Source of the DNA: Propionibacteriales bacterium | Lineage (GTDB): Bacteria; Actinomycetota; Actinomycetes; Propionibacteriales; Propionibacteriaceae | NCBI GenBank assembly: GCA_030453285.1 | Contig: JAKDKP010000055.1 | Location: 1 to 9,010, forward strand | Direction of reading: 5' to 3' | DNA length: 9,010 nt | Shown: piece after piece, positions 1 through 5,724 of the stretch | How positions within the stretch are numbered: position 1 is the stretch's first letter | How the letters are laid out: the number at the start of each line of letters is the position of its first letter | Notes under the pieces: model-generated | What the model saw: the letters and a program-made list of their open reading frames with translations, nothing else | What the model was told of the DNA's origin: nothing | The model's database searches: none | Program-made: the position numbers and the translations under genes

Positions 1-707
1 CGGTCCAGTTCGGTGAGCTGCATCGCATACAGCCGGGAGACCACGGTGGCGCAGGTGACGATGGCGTCGGCGGCGGGCTGGTCGATCAGGTCGCCGGTGA
101 GGATGGCGTCCAGTTTGCCGGTGTGGTTCTCGTCGGCCTCCTGGTGGTAGCGCATGAAGTGCACCTGGTTGTCGGCCAGCCCGAGCACCGCCTGGAACCG
201 TTCGGCCCACTCCAGTGCCTTGCGCGCACCCAGGCCCTCGATGATGAACATCGCGCCGAGGCAGTCGATCGGGTTGGGTTGGCTGGCCCGGTGGAACATG
301 TATCCCGACAACGCCTCGGAGCCGATGTTCTTGCGGCCCGCCCGCAAGCGCTCCCGCGAGCCGCCAACCGCGACGAAGTCCCGCTCCAGCAGCAGGTGGT
401 CGCGGTGTTCCTCCACCGCGTGGTGCATGGCGGCCGACCGGAGGTCGAAGTGGTCCATGTCGAAGTTGGAGGCCACCCGGGAGATCCACAGCGAGCCGTC
501 GACGACCTGTTGCCGCAGGTTGAACAGCAGTTGCTGGTAGTCGGCCAGGGTGACCTCCCCCTGATGCAGTCGGCGCAGGATGGGCACGTCGGCGAGCCGG
601 GCCTCGAATTCGGTCCAGACCTCGGCGAGCCGTTCCGGCAGGTCCTGAGCGGGTACGGAGGGGGCACCTTCGGGTGCACTGCTGGTCTCAGTCGATGGCG
701 TGGTCAT
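1..707 (-). CDS. Iron-containing redox enzyme, heme-oxygenase-like diiron oxidase fold (3' end cut by window)
   Basis: An uninterrupted frame of 235 codons runs from the ATG at 707 to the window edge, so the C-terminus is missing. The protein looks all-helical and soluble. It shows the residue pattern of the heme-oxygenase-like / TENA-PqqC-like family. A helix carries EEHRDH (residues 99-104), another carries FIIEGLG with a glutamate at 157, and a later helix has H188-x3-D192-x2-H195, the HxxxDxxH ligand pattern of heme-oxygenase-like diiron oxidases. Known members (UndA, BesC, the central domain of SznF) use O2 and non-heme iron to oxidise or decarboxylate fatty acids, amino acids or other small molecules. 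The substrate here is unknown. The ATG overlaps the stop of the upstream ketosynthase gene as ATGA, so translation is probably coupled and the two enzymes probably share a pathway. The ligand assignment is by pattern, not by alignment. A TENA or PqqC-like non-iron enzyme is the main alternative, but the HxxxDxxH motif argues against it. Confidence 0.82.
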   Translation of the reverse strand, partial: MTTPSTETSSAPEGAPSVPAQDLPERLAEVWTEFEARLADVPILRRLHQGEVTLADYQQLLFNLRQQVVDGSLWISRVASNFDMDHFDLRSAAMHHAVEEHRDHLLLERDFVAVGGSRERLRAGRKNIGSEALSGYMFHRASQPNPIDCLGAMFIIEGLGARKALEWAERFQAVLGLADNQVHFMRYHQEADENHTGKLDAILTGDLIDQPAADAIVTCATVVSRLYAMQLTELD

Positions 708-1840
708 CGAGGGCTCCTTGGGTCACGGGGTGCAACGACGGTCAGGTGGGCGAAGGCGAACGAGAATCGGCCGGACTCCGGTACGGCGAGCAGGACGGTC
801 TCGCCCGGATTGAACCGGCCCGTACGCCATGCCTCCTCGAGGGCAATGTAGATGCTGGCCGACCCGGTGTTGCCGCAGGTCTCCAGATTGGAGAACCACC
901 GATCGGTGTTCAGGCCGGGGATGCGGGTACGGATGCCGTCGAAGGCGATGTCGCGGAACGCGTTGGTGCTGTAGTGGCACAGCACATGATCAAGATGACG
1001 CAGGTCGATCAGGCCGATGTCGACCAACTCCTCGAACTGCCGCAGGCCCGCCTCGGCCAACGCCGTCAGCTGGCGGGTGTCCTGACGGATGGCCAGCATC
1101 CCCGCGCGTTCGGCGGTGGCCACATCGGCCTGGTCCTGCCAGGTGCGCCCGGCCAGCGGCTCCGGACCGTCGAGGCCGGCCCGCATGCAGACCGGATGCT
1201 GATCGGCCAGCGACACCTGCCGAATCCAGTCGATGCGCAACGATGGTCGGCCCGGATGCGGCTGGAAGTCCAGCACCACCGCTCCGGCACCGTCAGACAG
1301 CATCCAGCGCAGGAACTCGGCGTCGAGACTTGGTTTGGCGCTGGTGAAGCGCCGACGGTGCAACCAGCGGCTCGACAGTTCGGAGGCCACCACCGCGGCG
1401 CGCGGATGATCACCGAGTCGGATCTTGGCCGAGGCGGAGTCGAGGGCGGCAAGGCTGGCGGCGCACACTCCGGCCGTGGTGACGACCTGCATCGGCCCGC
1501 CGCCAAGTCGTCCGTGCACCATCGACGCGAACCCGGGGATCAGCAGGTCGCCCTGGGTGGTGGCGCAGGCCAACATGCCCAGATCTTCGGCGGCAAGGCC
1601 TGCATCGTTGAGGGCTGCCCGCAGCGCCTTGACGGCAAGTTCCTCGTTGAGTTCGGTCGTCGCACCGGTGTCATCGAGGGCGTAGTGCCGCTGGCGGATG
1701 CCGTTGGCGGCCAGGATGCGTTCCCGGATGCGATCACCGCCCGGCCCCACACCCCCCAGCCTGGCCGCAATCTCGTCGTTGTTCACCGACGGCCCGGGCA
1801 GGTAGCGCCCGATGCCGGTGATGTACGCGGACGCGGTCAT
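704..1840 (-). CDS. 3-oxoacyl-ACP synthase III (KASIII)-like ketosynthase
   Basis: This 378-residue thiolase-fold condensing enzyme has a visible catalytic triad. Cys126 lies in TTAGVCAASLAALDSA, His289 in CHYSTNAF and Asn324 in ETCGNTGSAS. LSDGAGAVVL (181-190) is the typical KAS core strand. KASIII-type enzymes join an acyl-CoA or acyl thioester to an extender, usually malonyl-ACP. The protein is longer than housekeeping FabH (usually about 310-340 residues). It has extra sequence around 155-180, and its C-terminus (ESGRFSFAFAHLTVV) lacks the usual FabH ending, so a specialised role in a secondary pathway is more likely than fatty acid initiation. The start at 1840 is preferred over upstream in-frame codons because GAGG lies 8 bases before it and the next residues (TASAYITGIGRYLP) are the canonical KASIII N-terminus. 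The stop overlaps the start of the iron oxidase gene (ATGA), and a short upstream ORF ends in the same ATGA manner at this start. The product is unknown; pyrone, dialkylresorcinol and olefin-type ketosynthases are possible relatives. Confidence 0.88.
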   Translation of the reverse strand: MTASAYITGIGRYLPGPSVNNDEIAARLGGVGPGGDRIRERILAANGIRQRHYALDDTGATTELNEELAVKALRAALNDAGLAAEDLGMLACATTQGDLLIPGFASMVHGRLGGGPMQVVTTAGVCAASLAALDSASAKIRLGDHPRAAVVASELSSRWLHRRRFTSAKPSLDAEFLRWMLSDGAGAVVLDFQPHPGRPSLRIDWIRQVSLADQHPVCMRAGLDGPEPLAGRTWQDQADVATAERAGMLAIRQDTRQLTALAEAGLRQFEELVDIGLIDLRHLDHVLCHYSTNAFRDIAFDGIRTRIPGLNTDRWFSNLETCGNTGSASIYIALEEAWRTGRFNPGETVLLAVPESGRFSFAFAHLTVVAPRDPRSPR

Positions 1841-1917
1841 CGTCCAGCCTCGATGTCCGGAATCATCGCCACGCCACCGTACGAGGGCCGGTGATGTTGT
1901 TGCCCCTCTAGCTGCAT
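1837..1917 (-). CDS. Possible 26-residue leader ORF upstream of the KASIII gene
   Basis: A short frame starts at ATG 1917 and its TGA overlaps the KASIII start codon as ATGA. The peptide begins MQLEGQQHHRPSYGG and ends IPDIEAGR. It lies in the 142-base gap between the small membrane protein gene and the ketosynthase gene. The ribosome-binding site is weak: GGTGGGA lies about 12 bases upstream. It could be a translated leader that couples initiation of the ketosynthase, or chance. I recognise no function, and no homology can be claimed from the sequence alone. Confidence 0.25.
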   Translation of the reverse strand: MQLEGQQHHRPSYGGVAMIPDIEAGR

Positions 1918-1982
1918 GAGCTGAAGTGTCCCACCGCGAAGGTTCGGATCGCGACGCCGGCCCCGCGCACGTCTGCCGATGA

Positions 1983-2294
1983 TCAGTTCCGACGGAGGCT
2001 GTCCACGGCGCCGACGACGAAGACCACCATGAACACCACGATGCTGCCCGCCAACGCACCACTCACCAGAGCCAACGGAGCCGCGCCGTACCAAGGTAGG
2101 CGATCCGACGCCATGCCCCACACCACGCGGGCCACCAGGACCAGTGCCAGGGAGCCTGCGAGGCTGCCAACGCGGCGCGCCACCGACTGTCCGGCCGGTG
2201 CCGGTTCGGTCTTCGCTGGCTCGACGATCGACGGCTCGGCTGAGGAGCTTGACGTTGCCGCCTCAGATCTGGTCTCACCCGGCTCAGTCACCAT
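1983..2294 (-). CDS. Small two-helix membrane protein of unknown function
   Basis: The frame gives 103 residues. Residues 1-40 are hydrophilic and rich in Glu, Ser, Ala and Pro, hence probably disordered. Two hydrophobic segments follow, about 42-61 (VGSLAGSLALVLVARVVWG) and about 70-97 (from APLALVSGALAG to FMVVFVVGAV), joined by a short loop, and the protein ends in SLRRN. An N-in/C-in hairpin is the simplest topology. GGTGGAG lies just upstream; it is very close to the ATG at 2294 and better spaced for the GTG immediately after it, so the start may be one codon later. The open frame extends further upstream, but it would run into the DinB-like gene. It follows that gene by 34 bases on the same strand, so they may be co-transcribed. 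No family is recognised. Confidence 0.6.
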   Translation of the reverse strand: MVTEPGETRSEAATSSSSAEPSIVEPAKTEPAPAGQSVARRVGSLAGSLALVLVARVVWGMASDRLPWYGAAPLALVSGALAGSIVVFMVVFVVGAVDSLRRN

Positions 2295-2328
2295 CACTCC
2301 ACCGTAGCGATCCCGGCCAACCACCTCG

Positions 2329-2865
2329 TCATGCAGTTCGGCCCAGCAAGCCCAGAACTCTTCTCTGTCGGGAAGCGTCCGGATCGACTGTGACCGGCGG
2401 ACGGCAGATGCCCTCGGCGTACAGATGATCACCGAATCCGGCGATCGAGGATTCCAGCAGTTCGAGCTCATCATCGGTGAATTGGGTGTCGGTGCCGACG
2501 GCTCTGGCCACGTCCCACCGATGCACGATCAGATCGAAGCCGTAGAAGGTGCCCAGGGTCGCTCCGATCGTGGTGCGGCCCATGGCTCCGTCGTACTCCC
2601 GATCGGCGATCGTGGGATCGGCGAGCAGCTCGGCGACGTGCGTGCGCTGGGTTCGCCACTGTTCGGCCGGATCGCCCTGGACAGTGACGGTCGGGAGCTG
2701 CTGACCGGCGAGGCAGTCGTTCTGGGTGGTGATCACGTGGTCGACGACATCCTTGGCCGACCAGCCCTCACAAGGCGACGGGGAGGACCAGGCGTCGACC
2801 GGGACGGCCTCAACCACATCGGTGAACGGCTCGGCCGCGGCATGGAAATGATCACGTGAGTTCAT
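2329..2865 (-). CDS. TIGR03086-type metal-binding protein (DinB / mycothiol-dependent maleylpyruvate isomerase-like)
   Basis: The protein is 178 residues long. PCEGWSAKDVVDHV (31-44) is the hallmark N-terminal motif of this superfamily, and His43 is the first metal ligand. FDLIVHRWDVARAVG (110-124) supplies the second cluster, with D111-x3-H115 corresponding to the D/ExxxH metal site. Relatives include mycothiol-dependent maleylpyruvate isomerase and many uncharacterised actinobacterial proteins, so a mycothiol-linked isomerase or transferase role is plausible but the substrate is unknown. The start at 2865 (MNSRDHFHAAAEPF) fits the family N-terminus; only a weak GGA lies before it. In-frame starts further upstream would run into the region shared with the divergent AraC gene. 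It is transcribed away from the AraC-family regulator, a usual arrangement for a regulator and its target. Confidence 0.85.
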   Translation of the reverse strand: MNSRDHFHAAAEPFTDVVEAVPVDAWSSPSPCEGWSAKDVVDHVITTQNDCLAGQQLPTVTVQGDPAEQWRTQRTHVAELLADPTIADREYDGAMGRTTIGATLGTFYGFDLIVHRWDVARAVGTDTQFTDDELELLESSIAGFGDHLYAEGICRPPVTVDPDASRQRRVLGLLGRTA

Positions 2866-2958
2866 GTCGTCCAGCGTGGCAGACTCCTGACCGACCGTCT
2901 TGTCGAAAACCGACAGGCTGCCAGGCTCGACTAACATCACCACGTGTCCTAGGAAGCC
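2866..2958. promoter_or_regulatory. Divergent promoter region with inverted repeat TGTCG-N5-CGACA
   Basis: This 93-base gap must hold the promoters of the AraC-family gene and the DinB-like gene. It contains a perfect inverted repeat, TGTCGAAAACCGACA at 2901-2915 (arms of five, spacer of five). A TAnnnT hexamer, TAACAT (2932-2937), could be the -10 of the AraC gene, but no matching -35 is clear. The repeat could be an operator for either gene. AraC proteins more often bind direct repeats, so the binder is uncertain. Confidence 0.35.
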
Positions 2959-3780
2959 ATGGATCCCATCGACCGGGCGCACCTGCGGAATCCGGCCGAC
3001 TCCTCACATCGGATTCACCGCCACGCGCCGAGCCCGGCGCTGCGGGAGCTGATCCGTCGCTACTGGATCCCGGTCTGGGACACCGACACACCGACGACGC
3101 AACAGGTTCTGCAGTATCCGGTCTGCCTGTTGGTGATCTCCGATTCCTATGCCCGACTGGTCGGTCCTGCCCGTGGGATCAGCATCAAGGAACTCTCCGG
3201 TCGCGGCTGGGCCTTCGGGGTGATGCTGCAGCCTGCCGCCGGGACGATGCTGTTGGCGAGCCAGGAGTCAGCGCCGGGCGCACCGTCGGTGCAGGGTGTC
3301 GTCGACAGCCACCTCGAGTTGTCCGCCCTGCCTGCCGTTGGTGAGCTGGTGCCCGAGATCACCCGGATCATGATCAGCGACCCCCATTCGGCCGAGGGCC
3401 ACGACCGGGCGATCCAGGCCGTCGAACGGACCCTCGGCGCCCTGGGGCGACCGGATGCCGAGGGTCTGTTGATCAACGACATCGTCGAGTGGGTCGAGGA
3501 CGATCCCGACGTGCAGCGGGTGTGGCAGATCACCGAGCGCTTCGGTGTCAGCGAGCGGACCCTGCAACGACTTCTGCTCAGGCGGATCGGGCTCACGCCG
3601 AAATGGTTGATCGCGCGGCGGCGGCTGCACGAAGTGTCCGAACGCCTGCAGCGCGGCGACGGTGTGCGGCTGGCGGACGTGGCGGCCGACCTGGGCTACA
3701 CCGACCAGGCGCACCTGTCCCGGGACTTCCGTACCGTCACCGGGATGACCCCTCGCGCCTTTGCTGCACAATTCGCTTGA
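2959..3780 (+). CDS. AraC-family transcriptional regulator
   Basis: The 273-residue protein has an N-terminal sensing domain (about 15-160, DUF6597-like in character, with RRYWIPVWD at 33-41) and a C-terminal AraC DNA-binding domain (about 180-270). The first HTH includes VWQITERFGVSERTLQRLL (188-206). The second includes LADVAADLGYTDQAHLSRDF (238-257), followed by the family signature VTGMTPRAF. The start at 2959 is supported by AGGAAG just upstream. It is likely to control the divergent DinB-like gene, itself, or both. The effector is unknown; the N-terminal domain has no obvious sugar-binding cupin motif. It converges with the double-GNAT gene, with only 27 bases between the two stop codons. 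Confidence 0.9.
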   Translation: MDPIDRAHLRNPADSSHRIHRHAPSPALRELIRRYWIPVWDTDTPTTQQVLQYPVCLLVISDSYARLVGPARGISIKELSGRGWAFGVMLQPAAGTMLLASQESAPGAPSVQGVVDSHLELSALPAVGELVPEITRIMISDPHSAEGHDRAIQAVERTLGALGRPDAEGLLINDIVEWVEDDPDVQRVWQITERFGVSERTLQRLLLRRIGLTPKWLIARRRLHEVSERLQRGDGVRLADVAADLGYTDQAHLSRDFRTVTGMTPRAFAAQFA

Positions 3781-3811
3781 GTCATGATCAGGTCTACTGA
3801 GTCATGATCAG
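3778..3811. repeat. 14-base direct repeat spanning two convergent stop codons
   Basis: TGAGTCATGATCAG occurs at 3778-3791 and again at 3798-3811, with a period of exactly 20 bases. The first TGA is the stop of the AraC gene, and the TGATCA of the second copy contains the stop (on the minus strand) of the double-GNAT gene. Each copy contains the overlapping palindromes TCATGA and TGATCA. No GC-rich terminator hairpin is visible between the two genes. It may be a short tandem duplication or a two-helical-turn protein-binding site. Confidence 0.7.
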
Positions 3812-4920
3812 CTCGCGTACCGCTCCCAGTGGTCGGCCGGTCCGATCGATCCATCCGGTGCCACGGCACCCTTCTCATGTCCCCACCGGGTGAATCCCAG
3901 AGTCGTCAGGACCCTGGTGCTGGCGGTGTTGTCCGCTGCGGTCTCGGCGAGCAGTCGACGCAGCCCCAGCCCACCTTGGTCAGGCGAGGCGAAGGCATGT
4001 TCCACCGCCAGGCGAGCAGCCGTACCAGCGACTCCACGCCCACGCGCGCTCGGATAGACGTAGTAGCCAAGTTCGGCGGTGTCCTGTTCGGCCAACGTGC
4101 CGCCGTGGACGAACACGAGCACCTCACCCAACGCTCGATCGGTGACGGCGTCGGCAATGCACCAGTTGATGCTGGTCCCCCGTGACATCACGAGCCGGCG
4201 GCGCCCCAGCCAGGCATCCCAGTTGTCCGGGCTCGGGATGGCACCGGCCGGCACGAAGTGCGCCGGATGATCGGTCTCCTCCGCGGCTTCGACATCACTG
4301 TCCCGCCACGGCCGCAGCCGTACCCCGTCGCCCGCCAGCACCGGTGGAGTGACCCATGCCGTACGGGGTTCGGCCGCGTCATCCCGTCCGATGCTGGCGA
4401 ACCAGGTGTCGACCAACTGCCCCTCGCCGTTGGCGATGTGCTCGGGCAGCTTGGCGATGAACTCGAAGCCCGCACGCTGGGCGACAGCCCAGGAGGCGAA
4501 GTTGCCGGCCTCGCTGTACCAGTCCATCCGGATCCCACCGGTGTCGAACCAGTGCTGGCACAGCAGGGCGAGTGCTCGTCGCATGAGGCCACGGCCACGA
4601 CCCTCGGGGTGCAGGCCATACCCCACCTCGGCGCGGCCTGCCCCACGGGGACGAAGATCAATCGAGCCGAGGAATCGACCGTCGGCGTCATCGACCGCCT
4701 CGATGGCCCACAGTCGATCGCCGTCGGAATCCCAGTCCGCAGCGATGCCGGTCAGCCATTCCTTGGCCATCGCGGCGGTGTAGTTGCGTGGCACCTGGGT
4801 CCACCTGAGGCTCATGGGATCGCGGCACTGCTCGACGATCCGCTCGATGTCGGGCTCGGCGTGGGGACGCAGACGGACCACACCATCGGTGAGGACGGGA
4901 ACGCAATCGGGGAAAGCCAT
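3808..4920 (-). CDS. Tandem double-domain GNAT acetyltransferase (RimJ/RimL-like)
   Basis: The 370-residue protein consists of two GNAT domains. Domain 1 is about residues 8-178 and domain 2 about 190-370. The parallels are clear: TDGVVRLRPH (11-20) against GDGVRLRPWRDSD (197-209); EVGYGLHPEGRGRGLMRRAL (98-117) against ELGYYVYPSARGRGVAGTA (283-301), both holding the R/QxxGxG/A acetyl-CoA pyrophosphate loop; and GNFASWAVAQRAGF against DNTASTRVLTTLGF, the C-terminal motif of RimJ/RimL relatives. It probably transfers an acetyl group to an amine on a protein or small molecule; the substrate is unknown. Both domains keep the cofactor loop, so both may be active. The ATG at 4920 is chosen because GGGA lies 8 bases upstream; an ATG nine bases earlier has no clear ribosome-binding site. 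The gene lies downstream of the PPOX gene, with 73 bases between them. Confidence 0.88.
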   Translation of the reverse strand: MAFPDCVPVLTDGVVRLRPHAEPDIERIVEQCRDPMSLRWTQVPRNYTAAMAKEWLTGIAADWDSDGDRLWAIEAVDDADGRFLGSIDLRPRGAGRAEVGYGLHPEGRGRGLMRRALALLCQHWFDTGGIRMDWYSEAGNFASWAVAQRAGFEFIAKLPEHIANGEGQLVDTWFASIGRDDAAEPRTAWVTPPVLAGDGVRLRPWRDSDVEAAEETDHPAHFVPAGAIPSPDNWDAWLGRRRLVMSRGTSINWCIADAVTDRALGEVLVFVHGGTLAEQDTAELGYYVYPSARGRGVAGTAARLAVEHAFASPDQGGLGLRRLLAETAADNTASTRVLTTLGFTRWGHEKGAVAPDGSIGPADHWERYAS

Positions 4921-4993
4921 GATCAACATCCCAGCACAGGATGGTCGCCGGCGGGAACCGAATTGGTCGAGAGACAAGGTCCACCGGGGCGGT

Positions 4994-5608
4994 TCAGTAC
5001 AGGGTGCGTGCCTGTCGGCCAGCCAGTTCTTCGTCGTACGCGATCCGCTCGGCTCGGCTGAACCCGCCGGCCTCCTCGGTGAGTTGCCCAGCGGTGGGCA
5101 GGGTACCGCGGTCGACGTGGTGGTCGGGATTCCACAGGCTGGACCTGATCACGGCGCGGGCGCACTGGAAGTAGATGCGAGCCACAGACACCACGATCAC
5201 CGAGGACGGCCGCTTCCCCTTGACCGCGTGGGACGCCAACAGGTCCTCATCGGTGCGGATCGCCGCCGTGCCGCGGACCCGTACGCATTCGCTGACGCCG
5301 GGGATCAGGAAGATCAACCCGATCCGCGGGTCCTTGATCAGATTGTGCAGGGTGTCCAGGCGGTTGTTGCCCCGGCGGTCGGGCACTTCCAGGGTGCCGG
5401 AGTCCCGTACGGTGACGAACCCAGCCCCGTCGCCGCGCGGGGAGCAGTCCAGGCCGCCGTCGCCGACGGTGGTCACCACACAGAACGGCGACGTCTTGAT
5501 CAACTTCTCGTACAACGGCGTCACCACCGCGCTCTCCTTGGCGACCGCGTTGGGGCTCGGTTCACTCGGGTAGGCGGCACGCAACTGCTCGAGGGTCGTG
5601 ATCTGCAT
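4994..5608 (-). CDS. Pyridoxamine 5'-phosphate oxidase-family flavin protein (MSMEG_1061-like)
   Basis: The 204-residue protein has the split beta-barrel fold of PPOX-type FMN or F420 proteins. SPFCVVTTVGDGGLDCSPRGD (40-60) is the first barrel strand and flavin region. LEVPDRRGNNRLDTLHNL (73-90) and IKDPRIGLIFLIPGVSECVRVRGTA (91-115) follow as the core strands and phosphate-contacting part. The C-terminal tail (180-204) is rich in Arg and Glu. Members of this subfamily are annotated as FMN-dependent PPOX proteins with no fixed substrate, so a redox or flavin-binding role is the most that can be said. The start at 5608 (MQITTLEQLRAAYP) suits the family length; the frame stays open far upstream, but that part lacks family character. 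There is no Shine-Dalgarno sequence; TACGCT ends 7 bases before the ATG, which would suit a leaderless transcript. Confidence 0.85.
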   Translation of the reverse strand: MQITTLEQLRAAYPSEPSPNAVAKESAVVTPLYEKLIKTSPFCVVTTVGDGGLDCSPRGDGAGFVTVRDSGTLEVPDRRGNNRLDTLHNLIKDPRIGLIFLIPGVSECVRVRGTAAIRTDEDLLASHAVKGKRPSSVIVVSVARIYFQCARAVIRSSLWNPDHHVDRGTLPTAGQLTEEAGGFSRAERIAYDEELAGRQARTLY

Positions 5609-5636
5609 GTGGTCAAGCGTAGGGGCCGACAACTGA

Positions 5637-5681
5637 GTGTCCGAGATCTCGACACGCTCGTTCCTCGCTGCTCGACCATCG
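5637..5681. repeat. REP-like intergenic sequence with a near-palindrome
   Basis: In the 116-base gap between etfA and the PPOX gene lies a segment reading TCTCGACACGCTCG, then TTCCTCGC, then TGCTCGACCATCG. It resembles the dispersed intergenic elements of the form GGTCTCGATACGCTCG...CTACTCGACCA that I recall from many high-GC actinobacterial genomes. The left part also forms a near-perfect inverted repeat around CGAGATCTCG (5642-5651), flanked by GTGT and ACAC with one extra C. Only one copy is in the window, so repetition cannot be shown here. It may act as a transcript-end structure for etfA. Confidence 0.5.
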
Positions 5682-5724
5682 ACACCTGGCGGGGGCACGC
5701 TCGTACGGTCTGAATCGACGGATG

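Noticed and set aside
86..679. Minus-strand frame of 197 codons at the left edge
   Set aside because: It is out of frame with the iron oxidase, which has the SD-less but ATGA-coupled start, family motifs and normal residue composition. The alternative is Arg/Ser/Thr/Pro-rich noise.
674..1894. Long plus-strand open frame opposite the ketosynthase gene
   Set aside because: It is the antisense shadow of a gene with an intact catalytic triad. Its translation is Gly/Arg/Ala-rich without any family motif, as expected in high-GC DNA.
1935..1953. CGCGA-N9-TCGCG hairpin downstream of the small membrane protein gene
   Set aside because: A five-pair stem with a nine-base loop is common by chance in GC-rich DNA, and no terminator tail follows.
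3781..3811. The two TGATCA palindromes as a terminator hairpin for the convergent genes
   Set aside because: The possible stem is only six AT-containing pairs with no T-tract, so it is too weak; it is better described as a direct repeat.
4258..5713. Long plus-strand open frames opposite the double-GNAT and PPOX genes
   Set aside because: No ribosome-binding site or domain motif is seen, whereas the minus-strand frames show clear family signatures.
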